From contig NZ_PVTE01000009.1 of assembly GCF_003002825.1 (NCBI RefSeq), forward strand, positions 1 through 64,000: a stretch of DNA of 64,000 nt. The letters run 5' to 3'. Positions 44,130 through 52,989 of the stretch are shown here, piece after piece (position 1 is the stretch's first letter; each line of letters begins with the position of its first letter). Origin of the DNA: Spirosoma oryzae. GTDB lineage: Bacteria > Bacteroidota > Bacteroidia > Cytophagales > Spirosomataceae. Made by a program: the position numbers and the translations under genes. The notes under the pieces are model-generated. The model was given only the letters and a program-made list of their open reading frames with translations. It did no database searches and had not been told where the DNA came from.

Positions 44130-45812
44130 TTAAAGTGAAACGCCCCGCTTCCAGGGGATAAAGTCGTCCTGACCGAGTTGTTCGGCTTTGGTAATTTCTT
44201 CGCCGGACGCCAGCCGGATAATGTATTCCAGCAGGTTGTCGGCACTTTGCTCGATGGTTTGCTCGCCGTCGATGATGGGTCCGCAGTCGAAGTCGATGAC
44301 GTCGGGCATCCGCAATTTCAGCTTCGTGTTGGTCGCTACTTTCACCACCGGGCAAACGGGGTTACCGGTGGGTGTACCCAAACCAGTAGTGAACAGTATG
44401 ACATTGGTACCCGACCCCGCCATACCCGTCGTTGCTTCGACGTCGTTGCCGGGTGTGCAAAGCAGACTCAGACCGGGCCGCACGGCCGGTTCCGTATAGT
44501 CGAGGACGTCGACAACGGGCGAGTTACCGCCTTTTTTGGCAGCGCCCGCCGATTTGATGGCATCGGTAATCAGCCCGTCTTTGATATTGCCGGGCGACGG
44601 ATTCATGTCGAAACCCGACCCGGCAGCCTGTGCCTGCGCCGAGTAGGTACCCATCAGGTCGATAAACTTCTGCGCATCGGCCGGATCGACGGTGCGGTTA
44701 ATCAGTTCCTGCTCGACGCCATTCAGTTCGGGAAATTCAGCCAGTACGGTTTTACCGCCCAGCGTAGCCATGACGTCCGACAGATGCCCCAGCGCGGGGT
44801 TGGCCGAAATACCCGAAAAGCCATCGGAACCGCCACATTTCAGCCCGATCGTCAGCGCGCTCAGCGGGGCCGGTTTCCGTTCCAGCTTATTGATTTCGGC
44901 CAGGCCTAAAAACGTTTCTTTCACCGCCTGCGCCATCAGCGCATACTCCGTACCGGCCTGCTGTTCGAAAATCAACAGCGGCTTGTCGAAGCTGGGATTA
45001 TTGCGCCGAATTTCCTGCTCGATAATATCGGCCTGTAGGTGCTGACAACCCAGACTCAGGATAGTTGCTCCGGCGACGTTGGGGTTGTTGATGAACCCCG
45101 CCAGCAGCGCACCGAGTGCGTTGGAGTCCTGCCGGGTACCGCCACAGCCCATCTCGTGCGTCAGGAACTTGATACCGTCGACGTTTTTGAACGGGCGCTT
45201 GTCGTTTGTCGTGTGGGGCAAGGTCCGGTTTTGAGACTCGTCAACGAAGGGTGACATCTTCTTAATGACGTCCAGATCACCTGCCTTGTACAGGCTCAGC
45301 AGTTCGTGTACCTGTTCGCGGTACGTTTCGGGCTGGGCGTAGCCGAGTTCGCGTTCAAAAGCATCTTTCAGAATCAGTACATTCCGGTTTTCGCAGAACA
45401 CCAGCGGCACAACCAGCCAGTAGTTTCGTGTACCGACGCTGCCATCCGCACGGTGATAGCCCATGAATGTCCGGTCCTGCCACTTCGTCACGTCGGGCGG
45501 CTGATAATCGTACGGTTGCCGCTTGTCGATGCCGTAGCGGTCGGCGCTGTGTTTCAGGTTGAACGTCGTAATGGGTTCCCCCCGACGAATCGGCTGCATC
45601 GCTTTCCCGACCAGTACACCGTACATGGTAATGGGATCACCGATTTGCCGGTCTTCCGTCACAAACTTATGTTTCGCGCTGACGGCATACGGCAGCGTGT
45701 AGGTTTGCTGATCGAACTCGATCGTTTCCCCGGCCGACAGGTCGCGCAGGGCAACGATCACATTATCGGCGGGATGAACTTTTAATACGCGGGCGGGCAT
45801 GCCAGAACTCAT
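44130..45812 (-). CDS. UxaA-family altronate dehydratase-like protein
   Basis: 560 residues: N-terminal SAF domain (about 5-95), then the UxaA catalytic region (about 110-560) with GYHRADGSVGTRNYWLV, EMGCGGTRQDSNALG, GLKCGGSDGFSGISANPALG and FTTGLGTPTGNPVCPVVKVATN. The real start could be the Met at 45800 (MPARVLKV). Dehydrates an aldonate such as altronate or a 6-deoxy acid. Confidence 0.9.
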   Translation of the reverse strand: MSSGMPARVLKVHPADNVIVALRDLSAGETIEFDQQTYTLPYAVSAKHKFVTEDRQIGDPITMYGVLVGKAMQPIRRGEPITTFNLKHSADRYGIDKRQPYDYQPPDVTKWQDRTFMGYHRADGSVGTRNYWLVVPLVFCENRNVLILKDAFERELGYAQPETYREQVHELLSLYKAGDLDVIKKMSPFVDESQNRTLPHTTNDKRPFKNVDGIKFLTHEMGCGGTRQDSNALGALLAGFINNPNVAGATILSLGCQHLQADIIEQEIRRNNPSFDKPLLIFEQQAGTEYALMAQAVKETFLGLAEINKLERKPAPLSALTIGLKCGGSDGFSGISANPALGHLSDVMATLGGKTVLAEFPELNGVEQELINRTVDPADAQKFIDLMGTYSAQAQAAGSGFDMNPSPGNIKDGLITDAIKSAGAAKKGGNSPVVDVLDYTEPAVRPGLSLLCTPGNDVEATTGMAGSGTNVILFTTGLGTPTGNPVCPVVKVATNTKLKLRMPDVIDFDCGPIIDGEQTIEQSADNLLEYIIRLASGEEITKAEQLGQDDFIPWKRGVSL

Positions 45813-45840
45813 TTTTTTACAGGAAAGAAACCAATACCGC

Positions 45841-45848
45841 CAAATATA
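45841..45848 (-). promoter_or_regulatory. Putative uxaA promoter -7 element
   Basis: TATATTTG on the minus strand, exact TAnnTTTG, 28 bases before ATG 45812. Confidence 0.5.
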
Positions 45849-45875
45849 CCGCTAATCGCGTTTTGTTGACCGAAT

Positions 45876-45971
45876 TACAGGATTGAACGGTACGCAGGTA
45901 AGGCTGACTACTGCGGATATACGCGAATCTTGCATAGCGTTGGGAACCGGCAAATCCGGTAATCCTGTCCA
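45876..45971. repeat. Degenerate family D palindrome
   Basis: acaggattgaacgg near 45876 and ccggtaatcctgt near 45959 form a partial inverted repeat related to the acaggatt arms. It lies in the divergent gap between uxaA and the acyltransferase gene. Confidence 0.45.
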
Positions 45972-46031
45972 ACATTTGTTATTCTGAGCGTCAATCCCAA
46001 GTTTTGACGTTCTGTTCCTAGCCTACGCCTT

Positions 46032-47231
46032 ATGATTCCCCGTTCTACCGAAGCGCGCACAGGCGTGCTTCCCGATCGACTGATGTCGATGGATGCCTAC
46101 CGTGGGTTTGTCATGACTTTGATGGCTGCCGAACTACTCCAGTTTCAGGCCGTCCACGAAGCCTTACCCGGTAGTACCATCTGGGCCTTTCTGGCGCGGC
46201 AGCAAAGCCACGTCGAGTGGGTAGGCTGCACCCTGCACGACCTGATTCAACCATCTTTCTCGTTTCTGGTCGGTGTGGCTCTGCCCTATTCCGTTGCCAG
46301 CCGGACCAACCGGGGGGAGTCATTTCGCAGTCAGTTGGGACACACCCTGCGCCGGTCGCTCATCCTGATTCTGCTGGGTGTCTTTCTCCGGTCGATTCAC
46401 CACGAGCAGACCTATTTTACGTTCGAGGATACCTTATCCCAAATCGGGCTGGGCTATCCTTTCCTGTTTCTACTGGGTCGGACATCGGTCCGGCAAACGT
46501 GGGTAGCCTTCGGGGCCATTCTGGTTGGCTACTGGCTGGCATTTGTGCTGTATCCGGCCCCCGGTACTGCGTTCGACTACACGGCTGTCGGTGTCCCGCC
46601 CGACTGGCCCGAGCACTTTACCGGCCTGATGGCGCACTTCAACAAAAACAGCAACCTGGCCTGGGCGTTCGACACCTGGTTTCTGAATCTGTTTCCGCGC
46701 GAGAAGCCGTTTCTGTTCAACGGGGGCGGCTACGCCACACTGAGCTTTATCCCGACACTGGCCACGATGGTACTCGGCTTGCAGGTCGGTCGCTGGCTGC
46801 GGCAGAAATGGCCCGCCAACCGGCTGCTGCGGCAGCTGATCGTCATGGGCCTCATCGGTATCGTTGCCGGCGTTATGCTGCAGGTGCTGGGCATCTGCCC
46901 GGTCGTGAAGCGAATCTGGACACCGGCCTGGGTGCTGTTCAGCGGAGGCTGGTGCTGCTGGCTGCTGGCCGGTTTTTACGCCCTGATCGACCTATGGGGC
47001 TTCCGGCTTAAACCGCTGCTTGTCGTCGGGATGAACTCGATTGCCATCTACTGCCTGGTTCACCTGATCGACCGCTTTATCATCGACTCCTTTCACATTC
47101 ACATCGGCCGCGCACCGTTTCAAGTGCTAGGCGCTGCCTACGAACCTCTGCTGACCGGTGCGCTGACGCTGGCTGTTTTTTACCTCATTCTCCGGTGGAT
47201 GTACAATCGCCGGCTCTTTATCCGAATCTAA
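46032..47231 (+). CDS. HGSNAT-like membrane acyltransferase (DUF5009-type)
   Basis: 399 residues, about 10 membrane helices. The N-terminal segment [15 protein letters not shown] with [17 protein letters not shown] is typical of the heparan-alpha-glucosaminide N-acetyltransferase-like family. Relatives in Bacteroidota sit among glycan-related genes. It is followed after 3 bases by adenine deaminase, so they may be co-transcribed. Confidence 0.82.
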   Translation: MIPRSTEARTGVLPDRLMSMDAYRGFVMTLMAAELLQFQAVHEALPGSTIWAFLARQQSHVEWVGCTLHDLIQPSFSFLVGVALPYSVASRTNRGESFRSQLGHTLRRSLILILLGVFLRSIHHEQTYFTFEDTLSQIGLGYPFLFLLGRTSVRQTWVAFGAILVGYWLAFVLYPAPGTAFDYTAVGVPPDWPEHFTGLMAHFNKNSNLAWAFDTWFLNLFPREKPFLFNGGGYATLSFIPTLATMVLGLQVGRWLRQKWPANRLLRQLIVMGLIGIVAGVMLQVLGICPVVKRIWTPAWVLFSGGWCCWLLAGFYALIDLWGFRLKPLLVVGMNSIAIYCLVHLIDRFIIDSFHIHIGRAPFQVLGAAYEPLLTGALTLAVFYLILRWMYNRRLFIRI

Positions 47232-47234
47232 CTC

Positions 47235-48890
47235 ATGCTTGAAGCCAACTTAGTAAACCTGTTCGACCAGAAAATCACCTACGCTCGTATCAGCATAGCC
47301 GGCGGCCGCATCGACCGCATTGACCCACTGGGCCCTGAGCGGCCGGGTGAGCCTTACGTGTTACCGGGCTTTGTTGACGCACACGTACACGTCGAAAGCT
47401 CACTGCTTACGCCACCGCAGTTTGCCCGGCTGGCGGTCGTCCACGGTACCGTCGCGACCGTTTCGGACCCGCACGAAATCGGTAACGTGCTGGGCGTGGC
47501 CGGGGTCGAATACATGATTGCGGAAGGTAAGCGCGTTCCGTTCAAGTTTATGTTCGGCGCACCCTCCTGCGTGCCGGCCACGCCCTTTGAAACAGCCGGG
47601 GCCACCATCACGCCCAACGACGTACGCTACCTGCTGGGACTGACCGAAATCGGCTACCTGGCGGAGGTGATGAATTTTCCGGGCGTGCTCAACGGCGACG
47701 CCGACATGCTGGCGAAAATTACGCTGGCGAAAGCCTTTAACAAACCGATCGACGGGCACGCACCCGGCCTGGTGGGCGACGATGCTCAACGGTACATCGA
47801 CGCTGGCATTACGACGGATCACGAATGTTTCACCTACGAAGAGGGACTCGACAAAGCCCGGCGGGGCATGCAGATTCTGATTCGGGAGGGCAGTGCCGCC
47901 CGGAACTTCGATACGCTGATTCCGCTACTGGGTGAATTCCCGAAACAGGTCATGTTCTGCTCTGACGACAAGCACCCCGATACGCTGGCCATGGGCCACA
48001 TCGACCAGCTGGTCCGGCGCGCGCTGGCACAGGGACAATCGCTCTGGAACGTACTGCGGGCCGCCTGTCTGAACCCGGTGCTTCATTACCGGCTTCCGGT
48101 CGGGCTGTTGCGCGAAGGAGACCCCGCCGATTTCATCGTCGTCGATTCCCTGACCGACTTTCATATACAGCGTACCGTTATCGACGGAGAAACGGTTGCT
48201 GAACATGGTCTGTCGGCCATTCCCGACTTACGCAGCGACCACGTCAATCAGTTTAACTGCTCGCCCGTAGCGGCCGATCAGCTAGCCGTTTCGGCGGAGC
48301 CGGGTACCACGCACATTCGCGTGATCGAAGCCCTCGACGGCCAACTGGTTACCAACGAACTGCGGATCAGTGCGTCGATTGTCGATAACCGAATCGTTCC
48401 TGACCTGACGCAGGACGTGCTGAAACTGGTGGTCGTCAACCGGTACAAGGATGCGCCACCGTCGGTTGGGTTTATCAAAAACTTCGGTCTAACGCAGGGT
48501 GCCATTGCTTCGTCGGTGGGCCACGACTCGCACAATATTACCGCCGTGGGCTGCGACGACGAGAGTATTTGCCGGGCTATCAATCTGGTCATCGGCGCGC
48601 GGGGTGGCCTTTCAGCCGTTGCTGGCAACGACCCCGACGAAGACCAGTTACTACCCTTACCGGTAGCCGGATTAATGACGGACACCGATGGCTACGCGGT
48701 AGCCGCCCAGTATGCCGCGCTCGATACGTACGCCAAGCAGGAACTGGGCAGTACACTGTCGGCCCCGTTTATGACCCTCAGTTTCATGGCCTTACTGGTT
48801 ATCCCGTCGATAAAACTAAGCGACTTAGCTTTATTTGACGGAAACCGATTCTCATTTACCCGACTACAGCTCAGCGAGTCAGGCAATTAA
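47235..48890 (+). CDS. ade: Adenine deaminase
   Basis: 551 residues, full-length Ade: metal site DAHVHVESS (about 49-57), SDPHEIGNVLG, GHAPGL, FCSDDKHPD and a C-terminal adenine-deaminase domain (VGHDSHNITAVG). Converts adenine to hypoxanthine and ammonia in purine salvage, with Mn/Fe. Only 3 bases after the acyltransferase stop. Confidence 0.93.
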   Translation: MLEANLVNLFDQKITYARISIAGGRIDRIDPLGPERPGEPYVLPGFVDAHVHVESSLLTPPQFARLAVVHGTVATVSDPHEIGNVLGVAGVEYMIAEGKRVPFKFMFGAPSCVPATPFETAGATITPNDVRYLLGLTEIGYLAEVMNFPGVLNGDADMLAKITLAKAFNKPIDGHAPGLVGDDAQRYIDAGITTDHECFTYEEGLDKARRGMQILIREGSAARNFDTLIPLLGEFPKQVMFCSDDKHPDTLAMGHIDQLVRRALAQGQSLWNVLRAACLNPVLHYRLPVGLLREGDPADFIVVDSLTDFHIQRTVIDGETVAEHGLSAIPDLRSDHVNQFNCSPVAADQLAVSAEPGTTHIRVIEALDGQLVTNELRISASIVDNRIVPDLTQDVLKLVVVNRYKDAPPSVGFIKNFGLTQGAIASSVGHDSHNITAVGCDDESICRAINLVIGARGGLSAVAGNDPDEDQLLPLPVAGLMTDTDGYAVAAQYAALDTYAKQELGSTLSAPFMTLSFMALLVIPSIKLSDLALFDGNRFSFTRLQLSESGN

Positions 48891-48987
48891 AAAAGTTTTA
48901 TAAAATGCTGTGTTAAATTCAATATTTTATCGGTATGTTTACAGACGCCTAGCTATTTCTAACTCCTTTTCCTTCCTTAAACGCCCC

Positions 48988-49587
48988 ATGGCTCGCTCTC
49001 GTAATCAGTCAGGACCCAGCGACGAAACCCTTTGGAACATGTTTCGCGATGGCGACGAAAACGCGTTTGCCCGGTTATACGAAAATTACGTTCAGGCGCT
49101 CTATCACTACTGCGCCCACTTCGCCACCGACCGCGCTTTGATTAAAGATTGCATCCACGACCTGTTTGTTGAGCTCTGGAAACACCGGACGACCATTGGT
49201 CCGACCACGTCGGTACGGTTCTACCTGATGGCGTCGATCAAGCGCAAGCTGGTTCGTCATCTGACCGCCGAGCAGAAACTGGTCAGTCAGGATGAAGTTA
49301 CGAATGGCCGTCGGGTGGGCGACACGCTGCCCGGTGCCGATCCGTCGCATGAGAATCTACTCATCAGCCACGAGGAAGATTCGTTTATGAACAACTGCCT
49401 GCATCAGGCGCTGGACAAGCTACCCCGGCGGCAACGCGAAGCGGTTCATCTGCGGTACTTCCAGAACATGAGTAACGAAGAAATCTCGGCTCTCATGCAC
49501 ATTAACATTCAGTCGGTGTACAACCTTATTTTTGGGGCGATGAGTAACCTCAAACGCCACATCACTCCTGAAACCGTGTCGCTCTGA
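48988..49587 (+). CDS. ECF-type RNA polymerase sigma factor
   Basis: 199 residues from MARSRNQSGPSD. Sigma2 (about 20-85; FARLYENYVQALYHYCAHF) and sigma4 (about 140-190; LPRRQREAVHLRYFQNMSNEEISALM). No anti-sigma (FecR) gene follows, unlike many Bacteroidota ECF factors. A terminator lies after it. Confidence 0.9.
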   Translation: MARSRNQSGPSDETLWNMFRDGDENAFARLYENYVQALYHYCAHFATDRALIKDCIHDLFVELWKHRTTIGPTTSVRFYLMASIKRKLVRHLTAEQKLVSQDEVTNGRRVGDTLPGADPSHENLLISHEEDSFMNNCLHQALDKLPRRQREAVHLRYFQNMSNEEISALMHINIQSVYNLIFGAMSNLKRHITPETVSL

Positions 49588-49620
49588 TTATACTGACTAC
49601 GCCTACCCTTTTCAACGCAG

Positions 49621-49656
49621 GCCCGATGCTGTCGCCCCCGACGGTATCGGGCTTTG
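49621..49656 (+). terminator. Rho-independent terminator
   Basis: gcccgat (49621-49627) pairs with atcgggc (49646-49652), with gtcg/cgac inside, and a short T-rich tail follows. Confidence 0.75.
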
Positions 49657-49695
49657 TCTTTTGCAGGCCCCATTATCTGGCCGTATTTTCGCTTG

Positions 49696-50967
49696 ATGAA
49701 TACCGACTCAACACCCCTGCCCGAACGGGTTCGCCCCCGCACAATCGATGAGGTTATTGGCCAACGTAAACTAATCGGTCCCGGTGGTGCGCTGCGCCGG
49801 GCCGTCGATGCCGGGCGGCTTCCGTCCATGATCCTGTGGGGACCGCCGGGGGTGGGCAAAACCACGCTGGCGCTGCTGTTGGCCGAAGCCGTCAAACGAC
49901 CGTTCATCGCCCTCAGCGCCATCAATTCGGGAGTAAAGGAAATTCGTGACGTATTGGGTCGTCCATCAGGAATGTTCCCACCGGTCGTGTTCATCGACGA
50001 AATTCACCGCTTCAACAAAAGTCAGCAGGACGCGCTGCTGGGTGCTGTCGAGAAAGGGCAGATTACCCTGATCGGCGCGACGACGGAAAACCCGTCGTTT
50101 GAAGTGAATTCAGCCTTATTGTCGCGCTCACTGGTATACATTCTGGAAGCACTCAGCCGCGATGAGCTGGTACAGCTGGTCGACCGGGCGATTGCGCAGG
50201 ATGCTTTTTTACAGTCGAAACATATTCAGGTCGAGTCGTACGATGCGCTGCTCCGCCTGTCGGGGGGCGATGGCCGGAAGCTGCTCAATCTGCTGGACCT
50301 GGTCGCATCGGCTCACGTATCGGCCGATCCATTGGTGATTACGGACGAGGGCGTTACGAGCGTCGCGCAGCAGAACATCGCCCGCTACGACAAATCCGGC
50401 GAGCAGCATTACGACATCATTTCGGCTTTCATCAAGTCGCTGCGGGGGTCCGACCCCAACGCGGCCCTCTACTGGATGGCGCGGATGATCGTGGCCGGTG
50501 AAGATCCGGTATTTATCGCCCGCCGTATGCTGATTATGGCGTCGGAAGACATCGGTAACGCCAACCCTACGGCGATGATTATGGCGTCGGAAGCGGTGCA
50601 GGCGATCAAAGCGATTGGTATGCCCGAAGGCCGGATCATTCTGTCGCAGGTGGCGGTTTATCTGGCGACGTCGCCCAAAAGCAACGCCAGCTATCTGGCT
50701 ATCGATGAAGCCATTGCCCTGGCCGAACGCACGGCTCATCTGCCCGTACCGATCCACCTGCGCAATGCGCCGACCAAGCTGATGAAGCAGATCGGTTACG
50801 GCAAAGAGTACCAGTACGCCCATGCCCACGAAGGCAATTTCGCGCTGCAAAACTTCCTGCCCGACGATCTGAAAGGCCACAAGCTGTACGAGCCCGGCCA
50901 GAACGCCCGCGAAGCCGAAATCCGACGCAGCCTCCAAAAGTGGTGGGGCGACTGGTACGGCTATTGA
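49696..50967 (+). CDS. rarA: Replication-associated recombination protein A
   Basis: 423 residues from MNTDSTPLPERV. AAA+ ATPase of the RarA/MgsA/WRNIP1 family: Walker A GPPGVGKTT, Walker B VVFIDEIHRFNKSQQDALL, sensor TTENPSFEVNSALLSRS, and the MgsA C-terminal region. Acts at stalled replication forks. A hairpin terminator follows at 51006. Confidence 0.94.
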   Translation: MNTDSTPLPERVRPRTIDEVIGQRKLIGPGGALRRAVDAGRLPSMILWGPPGVGKTTLALLLAEAVKRPFIALSAINSGVKEIRDVLGRPSGMFPPVVFIDEIHRFNKSQQDALLGAVEKGQITLIGATTENPSFEVNSALLSRSLVYILEALSRDELVQLVDRAIAQDAFLQSKHIQVESYDALLRLSGGDGRKLLNLLDLVASAHVSADPLVITDEGVTSVAQQNIARYDKSGEQHYDIISAFIKSLRGSDPNAALYWMARMIVAGEDPVFIARRMLIMASEDIGNANPTAMIMASEAVQAIKAIGMPEGRIILSQVAVYLATSPKSNASYLAIDEAIALAERTAHLPVPIHLRNAPTKLMKQIGYGKEYQYAHAHEGNFALQNFLPDDLKGHKLYEPGQNAREAEIRRSLQKWWGDWYGY

Positions 50968-51005
50968 GCCAGCAATCCTACCAAACGACGGATTAGTCAA
51001 AGGTA

Positions 51006-51040
51006 TTTCTGTCATCCCTCCTGCGTCGGGATGACAGAAA
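51006..51040. terminator. Perfect 13-bp hairpin terminator
   Basis: 51006-51018 (tttctgtcatccc) and 51028-51040 are perfect reverse complements, loop 9 bases, with A/T ends on both sides. Confidence 0.75.
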
Positions 51041-51132
51041 CGCTCTTATTAACTATCTTTTAACTAGCCACTCAATACATAATCACCCGTAGAACCAGTA
51101 ATTCACGAAAGACCACCACACATCGTTTAGTC

Positions 51133-52311
51133 ATGGCTCTCCGGTTAGGATTACTGCTGCTCATACTGCCCCTGCTAATCAGGGGACAGGAAAATCGCGT
51201 TATCCGAGGGCGATTGCTAAGTGCCAGTACGAATCAGCCGTTACCCTTCGCAAACCTGACGGTAGCCGACGGCCGATTGAGTAGTGCGACAAACGCCGAA
51301 GGCTATTTTATGCTTGACCTGCCTGAGTCGCATGTACGTGATACGCTGACAATGGTAGCCCTGCATTACCGGTCGGTTCAATTACCAGTATCGGCATTGC
51401 CCTCGACAGAGTTTACAGTCAGGCTGAATGAGGTACCGAATACGGTGACAACAGCCGATATTTATTTCGACGCAGCTCCTGCCTTTGCTACGCGTGACAC
51501 ACTGCTGAAAGCCGTAGCCGCTATCAGCCGAAACTATTCACAGCAACCCACCCTGCTGCGTGGCTTTTACCGGGAAAGCGTCCGCGATGAAACCAGTGAT
51601 GTACAGGCGATGGAAGCAGAAGGCTTGATCGAGGTCTACAAACCGTCGTATCACTTCCCCGATCAAAGCGATCGCATCCGGTTTCTGAAAGGGCGCCGAA
51701 AGCCGCTTAACCAGTTTACCACGCCGATACTGACGCCGGGGCCGTGGGTCAGCAACATGCTCGATGTCGTGAAATATCAGGAGTTTCTGTTCCGCAATCG
51801 GGCAGTCAACAAAAACTACGTGTTCAACCGGACGGGCGAGACTATAATCGGCGATCAGCCGGTGTATATCATTGGCTTTCGCCCCCGCGATGATGCGCAG
51901 CTCGACGGTTATTTCACGGGTTCGTTGTTTCTGACCAAACGTAGTCTGGCAATAATCCGGGCTGAATATACACTTACACCTGCGGGACTGAATTTACTCA
52001 ATCAGGCGCGGGGTTACGTGCAGCTTTACAAAACGAGGTTGCTACAGCGTACCTACGTCGCAACCTATGCGCTGTTCGGTCAGCAATGGTCGTTTCAGAG
52101 TGGGAGCGTCGAAAATACGTTGGCCTATGAGCCATCGGGAAATCGGTTGAAGGCCCGAATCGATTTTGTCGTTACCCGACGTAATGACAACCAAATCAAA
52201 CCCTTCTCGCGCTTTGCCGAAGCGTCCATGCGACTCCCGATGCAATCGTACACCAAAACCGACGATACATTCTGGGAGGGCGAAACGTACCTGCTCCCGA
52301 CGCGACCCTGA
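51133..52311 (+). CDS. Exported protein with carboxypeptidase-regulatory-like domain
   Basis: 392 residues: signal peptide (1-19), a CarboxypepD_reg-like beta-sandwich (about 22-105; VIRGRLLSASTNQPLPFANLTV), then a ~280-residue region like the DUF5686-type outer-membrane-associated proteins (GFYRESVRDETSD). Probably periplasmic or outer-membrane linked. Single gene. Confidence 0.78.
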   Translation: MALRLGLLLLILPLLIRGQENRVIRGRLLSASTNQPLPFANLTVADGRLSSATNAEGYFMLDLPESHVRDTLTMVALHYRSVQLPVSALPSTEFTVRLNEVPNTVTTADIYFDAAPAFATRDTLLKAVAAISRNYSQQPTLLRGFYRESVRDETSDVQAMEAEGLIEVYKPSYHFPDQSDRIRFLKGRRKPLNQFTTPILTPGPWVSNMLDVVKYQEFLFRNRAVNKNYVFNRTGETIIGDQPVYIIGFRPRDDAQLDGYFTGSLFLTKRSLAIIRAEYTLTPAGLNLLNQARGYVQLYKTRLLQRTYVATYALFGQQWSFQSGSVENTLAYEPSGNRLKARIDFVVTRRNDNQIKPFSRFAEASMRLPMQSYTKTDDTFWEGETYLLPTRP

Positions 52312-52326
52312 TTATGTATTTCGTCG

Positions 52327-52400
52327 CCGGCAGCATCCTCGCTGCCTGACCATAGGTACTATCGCGCTGCTTTATCCTTCGACAGCAGGGATGCTGCCGG
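52327..52400. repeat. Palindrome overlapping a gene end
   Basis: 12-base arms 52327-52338 (ccggcagcatcc) and 52389-52400 are perfect. The right arm lies in the last codons of the GNAT gene (52372-52959). Confidence 0.75.
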
Positions 52401-52959
52401 AGACAGGAGCTACCTGTTTGCCGTAGAGCAGGCTTTCTTTTTCGCCGTACTGGATTCGTTTTTCGAACTGAAAGCCCAGCTTTTCAATCAACGCAGTCGA
52501 TGCGCGGTTTTCCGGGTTGCAGAAGGCCGTCAAGCGCGCGAGTTTCAACTCGTTGGTAGCGTACGCCAGCACGGCCGAAGCCGACTCGTAGCCATAACCT
52601 TTCCCTTCGTAACCCGGCAGAAACGCAAAGCCCAGATCGATGTCGGGCAAGGTATCGCGTCGGAATAGTCCGCAGGTACCAATAACCTCGCCCGTGTCGC
52701 GCAGACTAACCCGATACGAACCGAAGCCGTATTGCTCATAGCTCCGCATCGCTCCGTTTTCGATGTACCGCGCGGCTTCTTCCAGCGTATGTACGTTGCG
52801 ATCGCCAATGAAACGAAGCCAGAGCGGACTGTTTAGCAGCGCCAGCATAAAGGGCGCGTCAGCCGGCGTCAGTTGCCGGATGGTCAGGCGTTCGGTGGTC
52901 AGTTGCCAGTGGTCGGCCGATTGGAGTTGGGGTTGTTCAGCGGTGGGCAGATTGGTCAT
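52372..52959 (-). CDS. GNAT N-acetyltransferase (RimJ/RimL-like)
   Basis: 195 residues; acetyl-CoA motif PGYEGKGYGYES, LTIRQLTPADAPFMLALLNS at the start and CNPENRASTALIEKLGFQ late. Probably acetylates a protein N-terminus or a small amine. The last ~11 residues (PVSGSIPAVEG) are encoded by the palindrome arm. Confidence 0.85.
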   Translation of the reverse strand: MTNLPTAEQPQLQSADHWQLTTERLTIRQLTPADAPFMLALLNSPLWLRFIGDRNVHTLEEAARYIENGAMRSYEQYGFGSYRVSLRDTGEVIGTCGLFRRDTLPDIDLGFAFLPGYEGKGYGYESASAVLAYATNELKLARLTAFCNPENRASTALIEKLGFQFEKRIQYGEKESLLYGKQVAPVSGSIPAVEG

Positions 52960-52989
52960 AACAGGGTACGTAGGCGTCTGACCGGCAAG

